Positions 31,805-41,251 are shown, counted from the first letter of the stretch. The stretch: DNA of 64,000 nt from Stenomitos frigidus_A (GCF_963877135.1 NZ_CAWNSW010000012.1:1-64000); one strand, 5' to 3'. The notes: generated by a model from the letters alone, not told the origin. Made by a program: numbers and translations.

Positions 31805-32626
31805 CTAATCTTTTATCCTTTCCGCGAGTCGAGCGGCGGTTCGCAAAATCTGACCTGCTAAGATGGCTGCGCCGAAGCCATTGTCGATATTGACAACCCC
31901 CACCCCAGCGGCACAGGAGTTCAGCATGGTGAGCAGAGGCGCTAGCCCATTGAAGCTGGCTCCGTAGCCAACACTGGTTGGCACAGCGACAACGGGGCAG
32001 TCTGCCAGCCCGGCAACGACGCTTGGCAACGCACCTTCCATCCCAGCGACAACAATGAGCACATCCGCTTCGACGATCGCCCAACGGTTTTCGAGTAGCC
32101 GATGAATGCCGGATACACCCACATCCCATAGACGATTGACCTTGAAGCCACACAGTTCAGCGGTGACGGCAGCTTCTTCGGCAACAGGTAGATCGACAGT
32201 GCCTGCGGAAAGAATGCTGATGGTGCCGGGGCGGGAGGATACGGAGTGAGGAACTGACGACTGACCGCTGACCGCTGACCGCTCATTTACTTTCAACGCA
32301 CAAATGCGTGCCGTAGCGTAATACTCCACATCTCGCACTCGTGCTTTCAGTTGGGCATACATGTCTGGCTCAATGCGAGTTGCCATCACAACAGCAGCAC
32401 GATCGCGCATCACTTCCATAATTTGAGCAATCTGATCCGGAGTTTTGCCCAAGCCCCAGATGAATTCAGGAAAGCCAGTACGCAAGGCGCGGTGGTGGTC
32501 AATGCGGGCGAAGTCTTCAACCGTTTCAAAATTCAGGTTTTTGAGTTTGTTGAACGCGACCTCTGGAGTCAGTTCACCAGCAGCAACGGCGTTAAGGAGA
32601 TGCTTGAGTTGTTCGGGTTGGGTCAT
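31805..32626 (-). CDS. larB: LarB, nickel-pincer cofactor biosynthesis carboxylase/hydrolase
   Basis: This 273-residue protein acts on nicotinic acid adenine dinucleotide in synthesis of the nickel-pincer cofactor. The PurE-like domain shows SILSAGTVDLPVAEEAAVTAE, VVAGMEGALPSVVAGL and VAVPTSVGYGASFNGL. The N-terminal half (FETVEDFARIDHHRALRTGFPE) is typical too. ATG 32626 begins the conserved MTQPEQLKHLLNAV. A 7-bp repeat tract encodes the extra linker ERSAVSGQSSVPHSVSS. LarC and LarE are absent nearby. Confidence 0.93.
   Translation of the reverse strand: MTQPEQLKHLLNAVAAGELTPEVAFNKLKNLNFETVEDFARIDHHRALRTGFPEFIWGLGKTPDQIAQIMEVMRDRAAVVMATRIEPDMYAQLKARVRDVEYYATARICALKVNERSAVSGQSSVPHSVSSRPGTISILSAGTVDLPVAEEAAVTAELCGFKVNRLWDVGVSGIHRLLENRWAIVEADVLIVVAGMEGALPSVVAGLADCPVVAVPTSVGYGASFNGLAPLLTMLNSCAAGVGVVNIDNGFGAAILAGQILRTAARLAERIKD
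32254..32284. repeat. In-frame heptamer repeat inside larB
   Basis: Three perfect units of CTGACCG(C) and flanking degenerate ones sit inside larB and encode the residues ERSAVSGQSSV. Related tracts lie in rnr (59257-59283) and in intergenic DNA at 10752 and 57119. Confidence 0.8.
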
Positions 32627-32707
32627 TGGGGAAGAGATGAGAGGTGAGAGGAGTAAGGAGTGAGGGGGACGAAGGAAACGTTCTCCCCATTGCCGATTCC
32701 CCACTCC

Positions 32708-34624
32708 CTACTCCCTAATTCTAAGTTCCTGAATATTCCACAGCCCCCAACTGGGCAAACCTGTGTACTTTAGTCCTTCGACTCGATCGCGGACGGCCAT
32801 CAAGGCACGATCGTTGACGAGATGGATCACTGGAAGCTGTTCTTGCACCACCCGCTGGAATTCGGCGTAGATGGCTTTGCGCTTCGTTGCGTCTAGCTCA
32901 CGTGCGCCACTGATGAAAAGGCGATCGATCGTCGTTTCCCAGTCTTTGGGTGCCCAACCCTGAACGGGAGGCTGTCCGGGCTGTGGCTTCAGGTTGAACG
33001 AATGGGAGGCACCACTGCTCACCCACAAATTTGAGGCGGCATGAGGTTCGATGCCGCCTGTAAAGCCGATCATGTGTGCATCCCAATCGCGCGAGTTGTT
33101 GACTTTCTCAATCAGCACATTGAAGTTGATGGGTCGATAGTCAACCTGAATGCCGATTTTGCCGAGGTCTTGCTGCACCTGGGCACCGATCGCCACACGG
33201 ACAGGATTATTCGCGTTGGTAATCAAGTTGAATCGGACACGATGATCATCCGCATCAAACAGTTGACCTTGAGCGTTGTACTTAAAGCCTGCCTGCTTCA
33301 GTAGGGTTTTGGCTTTTTCAGGGTCGTAGTGATAAACCTTGAGCCCTTCTTTAAGGAAGAAAGGGCTTTGTACAGAAATGGGTGAATCCTGGATGACGCC
33401 CAGGCCTCGAAAGAGGTTGTTATTGATGCGCTGGCGATCGATCCCATACGCCACTGCTTGCCGGAATGCCAATGTGTTGAACCAGCGTGATTTGATGGGA
33501 TCGACGAAGGGTTTGTCGTTTTTAGCCTTCGCTGTGTTCAGGTTAAAGGTGAGATAGAGCGTCCCCGACCACGGCCCCCCATCCTGGATGGTAAATTTGC
33601 CCCGTTTCTCTTCGCGCTTGAGCAAGGGCACGTACTCCGATCGCAATGGTCGGACATCGCCGATGACATCCATATCACCTGAACGAAACCGCAAGAGCTG
33701 CGTATCCAGGTTTTCCACAATTTGCCAAATGATGCGATCGATGTAAGGAAGCTGTTTACCCTGAGCATCTTTACGCCAGTAGTAGGGATTGCGGCGAAAG
33801 ACCAGGCGCTGACCAGCGATGTAGCGCTCCATCACATAGGGGCCGTTCACCACAATCTGCGTCGGGTCGGTATCAGTGCCCCAGGTGGAGAGAAACTTCA
33901 GGTTACCATCCGCACCTTTGGTTTTCAGCGTCTCGGCCAGCACATGCTTGGGCAAGATGACGATGCCGTCTGGTCCTGCTGTTGCGTTGAGCAAGGGCGC
34001 AAAGGGTTCCGGCAGGATGAATTCGACGCGCAGATCATCCAGCTTTCGCACGTCAGGATAGGCTTTGTTCACCCCAATTTGAATCCCTTCTTTAGCATCA
34101 GTCGGCACCTCTGGGTTTGCCACCACATCCCGGTACGTAAAGACCACATCATCCGCAGTGAGCGGTGCCCCATCCGACCATTTCAACCCAGGACGCAGCT
34201 TGAAAACTACCCGCTTGTTGTCGTCTGAAAACTGCCAGGACTCTGCTAACGCAGGCTCGATCGCACCAGTCACGCCGTTTGCAAGCGTCAGACATTCGTA
34301 GGTGAAGAGAAAAATGCTGGGAAAGGTGTTTTTGTTCGCAAAGTTGAAGGTGTTTGGGTCGGTGATGGTGCTCAGCACCAGTTGACTACCTTGCGCTGCT
34401 TGAGTGCGCCACTGATTTGGCTGACAGCCTGTGAGGGGAAGGGCAAGGACAATCGCCAAACCGATTGTAAGGATGGAAGCTCTGACCGGAACGGTTCTGA
34501 CCGAAATCCTGATACGACTCTCAAGCGTGCGATCGCCCTCCAAAACAAGCTTGGGGACGAAGCGGGCGATCGCCAACCAGAACCAATGGTGCAGAGCCTT
34601 AACCAGAGAAGCGACAGAAACCAT
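32708..34624 (-). CDS. Oligopeptide-type ABC transporter substrate-binding lipoprotein
   Basis: The 638-residue protein is an SBP_bac_5 family (OppA/DppA-like) periplasmic binding protein. An unusually long N-terminal region of about 45 residues precedes the hydrophobic signal and the lipobox LPLTGC. The binding domain then shows FLFTYECLTLANG, SDGAPLTADDVVFTYRDVV and NPYYWRKDAQGKQLPYIDRI. It delivers peptides or another ligand to a permease not present in the window. The start could be downstream, but no clear ribosome site decides it. Confidence 0.9.
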   Translation of the reverse strand: MVSVASLVKALHHWFWLAIARFVPKLVLEGDRTLESRIRISVRTVPVRASILTIGLAIVLALPLTGCQPNQWRTQAAQGSQLVLSTITDPNTFNFANKNTFPSIFLFTYECLTLANGVTGAIEPALAESWQFSDDNKRVVFKLRPGLKWSDGAPLTADDVVFTYRDVVANPEVPTDAKEGIQIGVNKAYPDVRKLDDLRVEFILPEPFAPLLNATAGPDGIVILPKHVLAETLKTKGADGNLKFLSTWGTDTDPTQIVVNGPYVMERYIAGQRLVFRRNPYYWRKDAQGKQLPYIDRIIWQIVENLDTQLLRFRSGDMDVIGDVRPLRSEYVPLLKREEKRGKFTIQDGGPWSGTLYLTFNLNTAKAKNDKPFVDPIKSRWFNTLAFRQAVAYGIDRQRINNNLFRGLGVIQDSPISVQSPFFLKEGLKVYHYDPEKAKTLLKQAGFKYNAQGQLFDADDHRVRFNLITNANNPVRVAIGAQVQQDLGKIGIQVDYRPINFNVLIEKVNNSRDWDAHMIGFTGGIEPHAASNLWVSSGASHSFNLKPQPGQPPVQGWAPKDWETTIDRLFISGARELDATKRKAIYAEFQRVVQEQLPVIHLVNDRALMAVRDRVEGLKYTGLPSWGLWNIQELRIRE

Positions 34625-34926
34625 GCTGAGATGACTGAAGGGAAACTATTTCTCTACCAGTTTGCGTCTAAAACCTTTGCTTCGTGCACTGAAATCAGTA
34701 AAACTCCAGCATGATCCCGCTTGCAGTCCCCGAAAGGCAAGGCATTCAAGGGAATATCCTTCACAAATAAGGGGCTGAATGAAAAGGAATGCGATTCATC
34801 AACACACAGTGCCCACAAGTATACGGCGGGTAAGCGATGATGGTGGCATAACCGGATGCGCGATCGCAGTCCGCACACAACCGTCGCTTCACGCTAAAAA
34901 TCCGTTAAGGAGAGGGGAGGAGAGTT
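34625..34926. promoter_or_regulatory. Divergent intergenic region
   Basis: These 302 bp separate the binding-protein gene (minus) from an exported protein gene (plus) and must carry both promoters. A minus-strand frame at 34654-34878 has no known motif. The right end is a purine-rich ribosome site (GGAGAGGGGAGG, 34909-34922). Confidence 0.4.
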
Positions 34927-35391
34927 ATGGCAAGTCGCTTGCAATGGAGTAGTTGGCTTGTTTCACTAGCCGTTTTGGGCGCGTTGCCGGCACTGGGACA
35001 GTCTAATTTTGGTGGGTTGACTTTGGGTGCCAATAAACAGTCGGGCACTTTAACAGGCTCTACGGGAGGAGCGACGTCGCTACCGGCCATTGTTAGTAAC
35101 CGCGATCGCAACAACAACAAGTGCCTCGGCTTTGGTGACCCGACTCCCGATCACATTCTGGTGCTGCAGCAAAATGTCCCTAGCCTCAAGCTGCGCGTCA
35201 ATAGTAGTGGTGGCGACACAACGCTAGTCGTTCAGGGTGCTCAGGGTGATGTTCGCTGCGGTGACGATTCCAAGGGTGGCAAAGATGCCAGCCTCACTGA
35301 TACTGACTGGCAAGCGGGTACCTATAAAATTTGGGTTGGCACTGCAACACCTGGTGTACGGCGAGACTACACGCTGTATGTGCGACCATAG
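34927..35391 (+). CDS. Exported protein, possible PPC-like beta-sandwich
   Basis: The 154-residue protein has a signal peptide (about 1-24, ending ALGQS). A small glycine-rich domain follows with two cysteines (NKCLGFGD and DVRCGDD) that could form a disulphide. The C-terminus WQAGTYKIWVGTATPG-RRDYTLYV resembles PPC or similar periplasmic beta-sandwich domains. A very strong purine-rich ribosome site lies upstream. Function unknown; probably periplasmic or secreted. Confidence 0.8.
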   Translation: MASRLQWSSWLVSLAVLGALPALGQSNFGGLTLGANKQSGTLTGSTGGATSLPAIVSNRDRNNNKCLGFGDPTPDHILVLQQNVPSLKLRVNSSGGDTTLVVQGAQGDVRCGDDSKGGKDASLTDTDWQAGTYKIWVGTATPGVRRDYTLYVRP

Positions 35392-35468
35392 AGACGCAAA
35401 GCCTTGTGCCCCCACGTGAGGCAGGCAAATAATGGATCATTTTTTTCTGGAAAGCTCCTCAATGGCAG

Positions 35469-36536
35469 ATGGTTTCTAAGGATGTGCTGACCGGCTTTGT
35501 GGAGCGCTTGGCAAAGGGCGCGTCGCTGTCATCAGAAGATCGGCGGCAGCTAGAAGATCTGACCTTGCAGGACACTTCACGTGCGATCGCATTCGGCATC
35601 ATGCCTGAAACAGTCGGTGTGGTCTTGGAGGAGCGATCGCGCCTGCTGCAAACGGTTTATCCACAAATTGACCAATTTTGCCAGACGCATCCGACGCTTG
35701 CTGACCACTTGCTTGAAACCCTGTGGAACCTATGGCTACCGCTGGCAACCTGGTTAGCAGCAAAACGTCAGGCCAGCGATCGACCCTGGATTCAAGGCAT
35801 TCTGGGTGGACAGGGAACGGGCAAAACAACGCTGGGCGCAATCTTGACGCTGATACTGCGAGAGTACGGCTACCAGACTATCAGCCTTTCGTTGGATGAC
35901 CTTTACAAGACGCATCGCGATCGCCAGCAGCTGAGTCAAGCAGACCCACGACTGCTCTGGCGTGGCCCACCGGGCACGCATGATATTGCTTTGGGTCTTC
36001 AGACACTCGACGCGCTACGACAACCGACAGGCCAGACGATCGCCATTCCCCGCTTTGACAAAGCGCTACACAATGGTGCAGGCGATCGCACAACTCCGAC
36101 CATCATTAACGGCGCAGATATCGTGCTGTTTGAAGGCTGGTTTGTTGGTGTACGTCCTGTTGATCCAGTCGTTTTTGATCAGTCGATCGCACCGATCACA
36201 ACCGATGCCGATCGCACCTTTGCCCGTGATATGAACGCTGAACTGCACGACTACTTACCGCTTTGGGAACGGTTGGATAGCCTCCTAGTGCTTCAGCCAG
36301 TTGATTATCGACTCAGCCAACAGTGGCGGAAACAAGCAGAACAGCAAATGCGGGCGGACGGCAGACCGGGCATGAGCGATGCCGAAATTGATGCCTTCGT
36401 TGAGTATTTTTGGAAAGCCTTACATCCTGAACTCTTGATTAAACCATTGGTGACGCATCCAGACGAGGCCGATCTAGTGATCGAGATTCAGGCCGATCAC
36501 TCTGTAGGAGCGGTTTATCGAGGGGGCGCTTGCTGA
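35469..36536 (+). CDS. glyK: D-glycerate 3-kinase
   Basis: The 355-residue enzyme phosphorylates D-glycerate to 3-phosphoglycerate, the last step of photorespiration in cyanobacteria and plants. The P-loop is GGQGTGKTT (113-121), followed by SLSLDDLYKTHRDRQQL, WRGPPGTHD, IPRFDKALHNGAGDR and FEGWFVGVRP. Length and motifs fit the plant/cyanobacterial GLYK family. It is separated by 77 bp from the upstream exported protein. Confidence 0.95.
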   Translation: MVSKDVLTGFVERLAKGASLSSEDRRQLEDLTLQDTSRAIAFGIMPETVGVVLEERSRLLQTVYPQIDQFCQTHPTLADHLLETLWNLWLPLATWLAAKRQASDRPWIQGILGGQGTGKTTLGAILTLILREYGYQTISLSLDDLYKTHRDRQQLSQADPRLLWRGPPGTHDIALGLQTLDALRQPTGQTIAIPRFDKALHNGAGDRTTPTIINGADIVLFEGWFVGVRPVDPVVFDQSIAPITTDADRTFARDMNAELHDYLPLWERLDSLLVLQPVDYRLSQQWRKQAEQQMRADGRPGMSDAEIDAFVEYFWKALHPELLIKPLVTHPDEADLVIEIQADHSVGAVYRGGAC

Positions 36537-36596
36537 ATCGGGGTACGGCCGTGCCCCTACAGGATGTGTTGCTTTTGTCCGCTGCCTGCACTGAAC

Positions 36597-36776
36597 TTAT
36601 GGTTCTGTTCGCCATCCCAAACGTTCTAGATTCTGGCGTTGCCCACAAACCACCGTATTTGTTGAGGGGCAGTAAATAATGACACTCTCATAGAGGTCAA
36701 CTTTACGCACATAGCAATTGGTGGCCTGTTGTCCTAGCCGATCGCACACCACTTTTTGTCCAGCTTTCCACTTCAT
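36597..36776 (-). CDS. Small cysteine-containing hypothetical protein (59 residues)
   Basis: A complete frame from ATG 36776 to TAA 36597 encodes MKWKAGQKVVCDRLGQQATN followed by CYVRKVDLYESVIIYCPS and ending NLERLGWRTEP. Four cysteines in 59 residues and the alternating beta-type pattern suggest a small folded, perhaps disulphide- or metal-stabilised protein. It is convergent with glyK and on the same strand as flv1. The family is not recognised. Confidence 0.6.
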   Translation of the reverse strand: MKWKAGQKVVCDRLGQQATNCYVRKVDLYESVIIYCPSTNTVVCGQRQNLERLGWRTEP

Positions 36777-36962
36777 CGCAGCATGCTATTGAGAATATCA
36801 CCGCTCCCAGATTAGGTGAAGCGGTGGTGAGCTACATCCTACGATCGGTCGCTTTAAAGATAGACTTTCTCGTCCAGTGAACTACATTTGCCAAGCGCTT
36901 GGCAGACATTTTGTGCAAGGAAATCTGGTTGTGCAAGGAAATCTGGTTTCTGCGTTGACGCC

Positions 36963-38834
36963 TCAATGCTGGAGGGCTGATTTGCGATGGTTAACGGCAG
37001 TCACACCCGCAGCATCTAAGACCTTGCCCTGATCAACCACGGCATAGAGCAGCCAATGATCGCCGCATTCTATCCGGTTTTGGACGGTGCATTCCAGGTA
37101 GGCAAGGGCGTCGCTGAGCACCGGACTACCATTGTTCGCTGTCTCAGTGGCGATCGCTGAAAACGGGTCTTCGCCTGGGCCAGGTGGTTTGAGAAAGTAG
37201 CGCCGAAGATTTTTTCCCTGCTTCAGAATGTTGAGGACGAATGGTTCGCCCGTATGTGCTAGAAGGTCGGCGGTCTGCTCTTTGGCGATCGCAATGGTCA
37301 ATCCGGGTGGGTTAAAGCTAGCTTGCGATACCCAGGAGGTCAGCACGCCCAGTTTGGTGTCGTCTTGTTGGGCAGTAAGGACGCATAGAGAACCCGTCAC
37401 TCGTCCGACTGCTTGCCCGGTGCGATCGGTTTGCCCATCGGCAGCCGTCTGATACGGTGCGCGAATCCGCTTCTCTTTGCGAAGGCTTTGGGCAAACTCA
37501 GTGCCTGCCGCTTCACATTGCTGCAACGTTTCATCTGTCGGCTTGAACTTGATCCGCAGCGTCTCAAACCCCAAACGATAGCCTGAGTCCTTCAGCTTCT
37601 CCTCAATCTGATCGACCGCTTCACCACTCCAGCCGTAGGAGCCAAAGACTCCTGCCAGGTGCGTTCTAGGAGCGGTCGATAAAATAATACCCAGAGCCGT
37701 CTGAATCTGTGTCGGTGCATGTCCGCCCAGCGTTGGCGAACCAATGACAAAACCGTCGCAGCGCTCAATCAGGCTAGTAATTTCGGCAGGGTCAGTGAAC
37801 TCACAGTTGACGCATTCTACCGACACACCCGTTTGCGCAATGCCTTTCGCGATCGCCTGCCCAATAGTCGCCGTGTTGCCGTAAGCAGAGGTATAGAGCA
37901 GCGCGACCATCAGGTCTTTTGTCTTCTGCTGTTGGCTCCACTCCCGATAGTCATAGGTCAGACGACTCAAGCTATAGCGCACCATCGGCCCGTGACCAGG
38001 CGCATAGAGTTTCGCTTTGGCAAAGGTCGCAAACTTATCCAGGGCCGCTTCGACCTGGCGGGTTTGAGCCGCATGAAGACAATCGAAATAGTAATGTCGG
38101 TCTTCATCCAACTGCTTCCAGTTTTCATCCAGGACTGCTTCATCGCAGATGTGCGCGCCAAAAAACTTATCGGTAAACAGAGTGCGAGTAGCAGGGTCGT
38201 AAGTGCAAAGGGCGTCATGCCAACGAGGAGTCGGCACAAACACAAACCGCAGTTCGTGTCCCTGGCCCAGATCCAGCACTTCATCCCCTCGAATCGGCTT
38301 GATCTGCGTGTCACTGTCTGCAAAGACCGCCCGTAGCGCGATCGCCGCTGGCTTTGAGCAAATGACCGTTGCTTGCGGTGCCAATGCCAGTAAGCGTTTC
38401 AACGTCGTGATGCGATTGGGATTCACATGCCCCACAATCACATAGTCCAGCGTTGCCAGATCTGTATGCTGCTGTACCTCTTTCAGAAAAATTTCGGTAA
38501 ACGACTCGCCTGGTGGATCAAGCAGCGCCACCTTGTCAGCCTGAATCAGATACGCATTGGCTGTGGTGCCCTTTTGCCGCCCATACTCCACCTCAAACTT
38601 GAGACGATCCCACGTGCGCGATCGCAGCACCGTTGTCCCATCTCCGATCGACGCGACCTGCACATCACGCGGTCGGGTGACGACAGCCACTGCCGCGTTT
38701 TCAATTTGCGCATCGTTGCCTACTGGTGCCTCTGTGATCGCGTCATGCACATCCGTTTCCTGCAACGCATCAGGCGACGGCGCAAACTTAAAGAAACTGG
38801 AAAGAGCTTTGAGGAATGAGTTGGAGGAAGACAT
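36963..38834 (-). CDS. flv1: Flavodiiron protein Flv1-type
   Basis: The 623-residue protein has a metallo-beta-lactamase-like domain (about 60-310), a flavodoxin domain (VALLYTSAYGNTATIGQAIAK) and a C-terminal NAD(P)H:flavin reductase domain (GSLCVLTAQQDD), the cyanobacterial class C layout. The diiron motif HxExDH is replaced by GHVNPNR (His136, Asn138, Asn140, Arg141), as in Flv1/Flv2. With Flv3 it reduces O2 to water using photosynthetic electrons. The adjacent partner favours Flv1 over Flv2. A 54-residue N-terminal extension is present. Confidence 0.92.
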   Translation of the reverse strand: MSSSNSFLKALSSFFKFAPSPDALQETDVHDAITEAPVGNDAQIENAAVAVVTRPRDVQVASIGDGTTVLRSRTWDRLKFEVEYGRQKGTTANAYLIQADKVALLDPPGESFTEIFLKEVQQHTDLATLDYVIVGHVNPNRITTLKRLLALAPQATVICSKPAAIALRAVFADSDTQIKPIRGDEVLDLGQGHELRFVFVPTPRWHDALCTYDPATRTLFTDKFFGAHICDEAVLDENWKQLDEDRHYYFDCLHAAQTRQVEAALDKFATFAKAKLYAPGHGPMVRYSLSRLTYDYREWSQQQKTKDLMVALLYTSAYGNTATIGQAIAKGIAQTGVSVECVNCEFTDPAEITSLIERCDGFVIGSPTLGGHAPTQIQTALGIILSTAPRTHLAGVFGSYGWSGEAVDQIEEKLKDSGYRLGFETLRIKFKPTDETLQQCEAAGTEFAQSLRKEKRIRAPYQTAADGQTDRTGQAVGRVTGSLCVLTAQQDDTKLGVLTSWVSQASFNPPGLTIAIAKEQTADLLAHTGEPFVLNILKQGKNLRRYFLKPPGPGEDPFSAIATETANNGSPVLSDALAYLECTVQNRIECGDHWLLYAVVDQGKVLDAAGVTAVNHRKSALQH

Positions 38835-38865
38835 GGTAGAGGTGAGGGGAGAGGGATAAGGGATG

Positions 38866-39036
38866 AAACAAGGCTAAAGGTTAAAAGTTTTGAGTTTTGA
38901 GTTTTGAGTTTTGAATTTTGAGTGAAGTTAGAGGTGTAAGAGTTTTAAATTGTCTTACTACTCCCGACTCCCCACTCCCGACTCCCTTGTGATCTTCTAA
39001 CAACCAATAACTAACCACTAACCACTAACAACTAAT
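38866..39036. repeat. Heptamer-repeat tract between flv1 and flv3
   Basis: Five units of GTTTTGA (38887-38920) are followed by units of CTCCCGA (38961-38986) and of AACCACT/AACCAAT (39000-39035). Units are all 7 bp. The tract spans most of the 197-bp gap between the flavodiiron genes. Confidence 0.75.
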
Positions 39037-40777
39037 AATGGTTTCCCACCTTCCGATGATGCACTGCCGTCAGTCCGTCCTGGCTGGATAGTCGTCCTAC
39101 ATCGATCGTGCTGTAGACGATCCAATGATCGCTACACTCCATCCGGCTGGCCACTTCGCACTCTAGATAGGCTAAGGCGTCTGCCAGAATCGGTGAACCG
39201 TTGGTGGCGGGATAGGTTTTGATATCAACAAAGCGATCGGCTCCAGGGGCAAAGCGCTTCAAAAAGTGCCGCATCAAGGGCTGGTAGTTGCCTTCTTCCA
39301 GAATGTTGAGCACAAAGCGATCGCCCACGTGCATGAAGGATTCAATCGCCCGATCTTTCGCCACCGCGATCGTGATGCCCAACGGTTCGATGCTGGCTTG
39401 AGCGACCCAGGAGGCAAGCATCGCGCTGGAAGCGTTCCCTTTCTGGGCCGTGATGATGTAAAGCCCGCCGCTGAGCCGTCCCAGCGCCTTGTCTAAATCG
39501 CCATCAAGAGACTTCATCTGCTTGATGGTGCGATCGCGAGTCAGCCATTGCCCCATATCTGTGCCCGCTTCGTCGCAGAGCTGATAGACCGCTTCGGTCG
39601 GTGCTTCCTTAATGAGGATGGGTGGGAACGCTTCGGTTAAGCCGACATCTTGCAGTTTGTTGCGCAATAAATAGACAGACTCATCATCACCGCCGCCGCT
39701 TTCAAACAGCCCAAAAGACTGCTTCGCATGGGTCGCAGCCAGAACCGTGCCCAAGGCAGCTTTTGCAGTGGGCGCAAAGTCACCGGACTGAGGTGGCATT
39801 GCTATCACTACACCAGCGGCGATAGTGACCAGTTCACGAATTTCGTGCGGCTCTGCGGTGCGGAGATCCATCTGTTCGACCGCGACTCCAGTTTTCATTA
39901 CGCCCTGCACGATCGAGTGTGCCAACCGCTCCGCTTCACCATAGTCGGAGACATAGAACAGCGCGACCGTTGTAACCGCTTTGGCTTGCTCTTTGCTCCA
40001 CGTGCGGTAGCGTTCAACCAGTTCATGCAGGTTGTATTGCAGAAGTGGACCGTGCCCTGTCGCGATCGTCACTACTTCAGGCAAATCGCCCATGCGCTTC
40101 AGGGCAGAGAGCACCGATCGCGCGTTGGGACCCATCAAGCAGTCGTAGTAGTAGCGGAAGTCGTGCTCAATAAGTTCCAAATCCTCGTCGAAGGTAGAAT
40201 CGTCGCAGTAATGCATCCCAAACGCATCACAGGTAAACAGCACCTGCGTTTTGTGGTCGTAGGTAAAGATGGTGTCAGGCCAGTGCAGATTGGGCGCAGA
40301 CACAAATTCCAGGATGTGACCGTCGCCGAGATCGAGGCGATCGCCATTCTTCACCAGCTTCCGCTCAAAGGGTTGATGCACCAGATCTTCAAGAAACTGG
40401 ATCGCCACTTTTGCGCCCACTACCGTTATGTGGGGAGCCAGCTTGAGCAGGTCTGCCACCAAGCCGCTGTGATCTGGCTCAGTGTGGCTAATGATCAGGT
40501 AATCAATCTCAGCCGGATCAATCAAACCCTTCAGGGTATCCAGATAGAGCTGCCGAAACTTTTCGTGGGAGGTATCAACCAGGGCAACTTTCTTACCACA
40601 AATGAGAAACGAGTTGTAGGTTGTGCCGTTGTTGAGCGCAAATTCAATGTCGAAGCGTTCTCGATCCCAGTCCAAACAGCGGATGGCGGTTGTATCGGTG
40701 GTGCCAACGCCGTCTGGGTGTGCCAATGCAACGGTCTCCAGGGTCAATCGTTGAACCCGCTCGGTGAGTGCTACCAT
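39032..40777 (-). CDS. flv3: Flavodiiron protein Flv3-type
   Basis: The 581-residue partner of Flv1 has the same three domains. Its diiron ligands are intact: HTEPDH (His98, Glu100, Asp102, His103), then NLHW, CDAFG and ATGHGP. Flavodoxin (VALFYVSDYGEAERLAHSI) and flavin reductase (GGLYIITAQKGN) domains follow. Flv3 takes electrons at photosystem I to reduce O2 in fluctuating light. It is upstream of flv1 on the same strand, 197 bp away. Flv4 is the alternative, but no linked Sll0218-type gene is seen. Confidence 0.92.
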   Translation of the reverse strand: MVALTERVQRLTLETVALAHPDGVGTTDTTAIRCLDWDRERFDIEFALNNGTTYNSFLICGKKVALVDTSHEKFRQLYLDTLKGLIDPAEIDYLIISHTEPDHSGLVADLLKLAPHITVVGAKVAIQFLEDLVHQPFERKLVKNGDRLDLGDGHILEFVSAPNLHWPDTIFTYDHKTQVLFTCDAFGMHYCDDSTFDEDLELIEHDFRYYYDCLMGPNARSVLSALKRMGDLPEVVTIATGHGPLLQYNLHELVERYRTWSKEQAKAVTTVALFYVSDYGEAERLAHSIVQGVMKTGVAVEQMDLRTAEPHEIRELVTIAAGVVIAMPPQSGDFAPTAKAALGTVLAATHAKQSFGLFESGGGDDESVYLLRNKLQDVGLTEAFPPILIKEAPTEAVYQLCDEAGTDMGQWLTRDRTIKQMKSLDGDLDKALGRLSGGLYIITAQKGNASSAMLASWVAQASIEPLGITIAVAKDRAIESFMHVGDRFVLNILEEGNYQPLMRHFLKRFAPGADRFVDIKTYPATNGSPILADALAYLECEVASRMECSDHWIVYSTIDVGRLSSQDGLTAVHHRKVGNHY

Positions 40778-40951
40778 ACCTGCCTCCCTGTCTAAAGACG
40801 TTTGGGTTTCTGTAACGTGTTACACCTCTATTATTGGTGTGCGATCGCGATCTGTAAAGTTTTGTTAGGTAAACCTACTCATCAGCTACAGTTATCATTA
40901 CCGTCCTCACAGCTAACCTGCACAACATAGCGCCATTGTTGAGCGGTAGCC

Positions 40952-41251
40952 TTACTCGATCTGCCGTCGTTTCCAATAATTGGGTCTACGCTTACCATGC
41001 GCGATCGCGACGATCCAGATCAATGTTTCCAGTTCCGCATAGAAAATGAGGAATGGAAACCGCCGAATCACATATCGACGTAAACCGCTGGCTTTGTACA
41101 CCCCTAGATTGGGGTTCCGCTGAATTTTGTCGAGAGCTTGCTCTACTTCAGACAAAAAATCAAGTCCCAAGCCTGCGTTCTGTGCTTCATAGTAAGAAAT
41201 GGCACCGTCAAGCTCAGCGATCGCTTCACTGTGAATGACAACAGGCTTCAC
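40952..41251 (-). CDS. RelE/ParE family toxin
   Basis: This 99-residue protein has HSEAIAELDGAISYYEAQNAG, FLSEVEQALDKIQRNP and YVIRRFPFLIFYAEL, ending HGKRRPNYWKRR. This is the standard ParE-type sequence with its basic C-terminus. Members poison DNA gyrase or cleave mRNA. The start overlaps the antitoxin stop by four bases (ATGA). Confidence 0.9.
   Translation of the reverse strand: MKPVVIHSEAIAELDGAISYYEAQNAGLGLDFLSEVEQALDKIQRNPNLGVYKASGLRRYVIRRFPFLIFYAELETLIWIVAIAHGKRRPNYWKRRQIE

Noticed and set aside
34654..34878. 74-residue minus-strand frame between the binding-protein and exported-protein genes
   Set aside because: Cys/His-rich by chance, lies in a divergent promoter region and has no motif.
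38866..39036. Tandem repeats resembling a CRISPR array
   Set aside because: Units are only 7 bp, contiguous, with no unique spacers and no cas genes.
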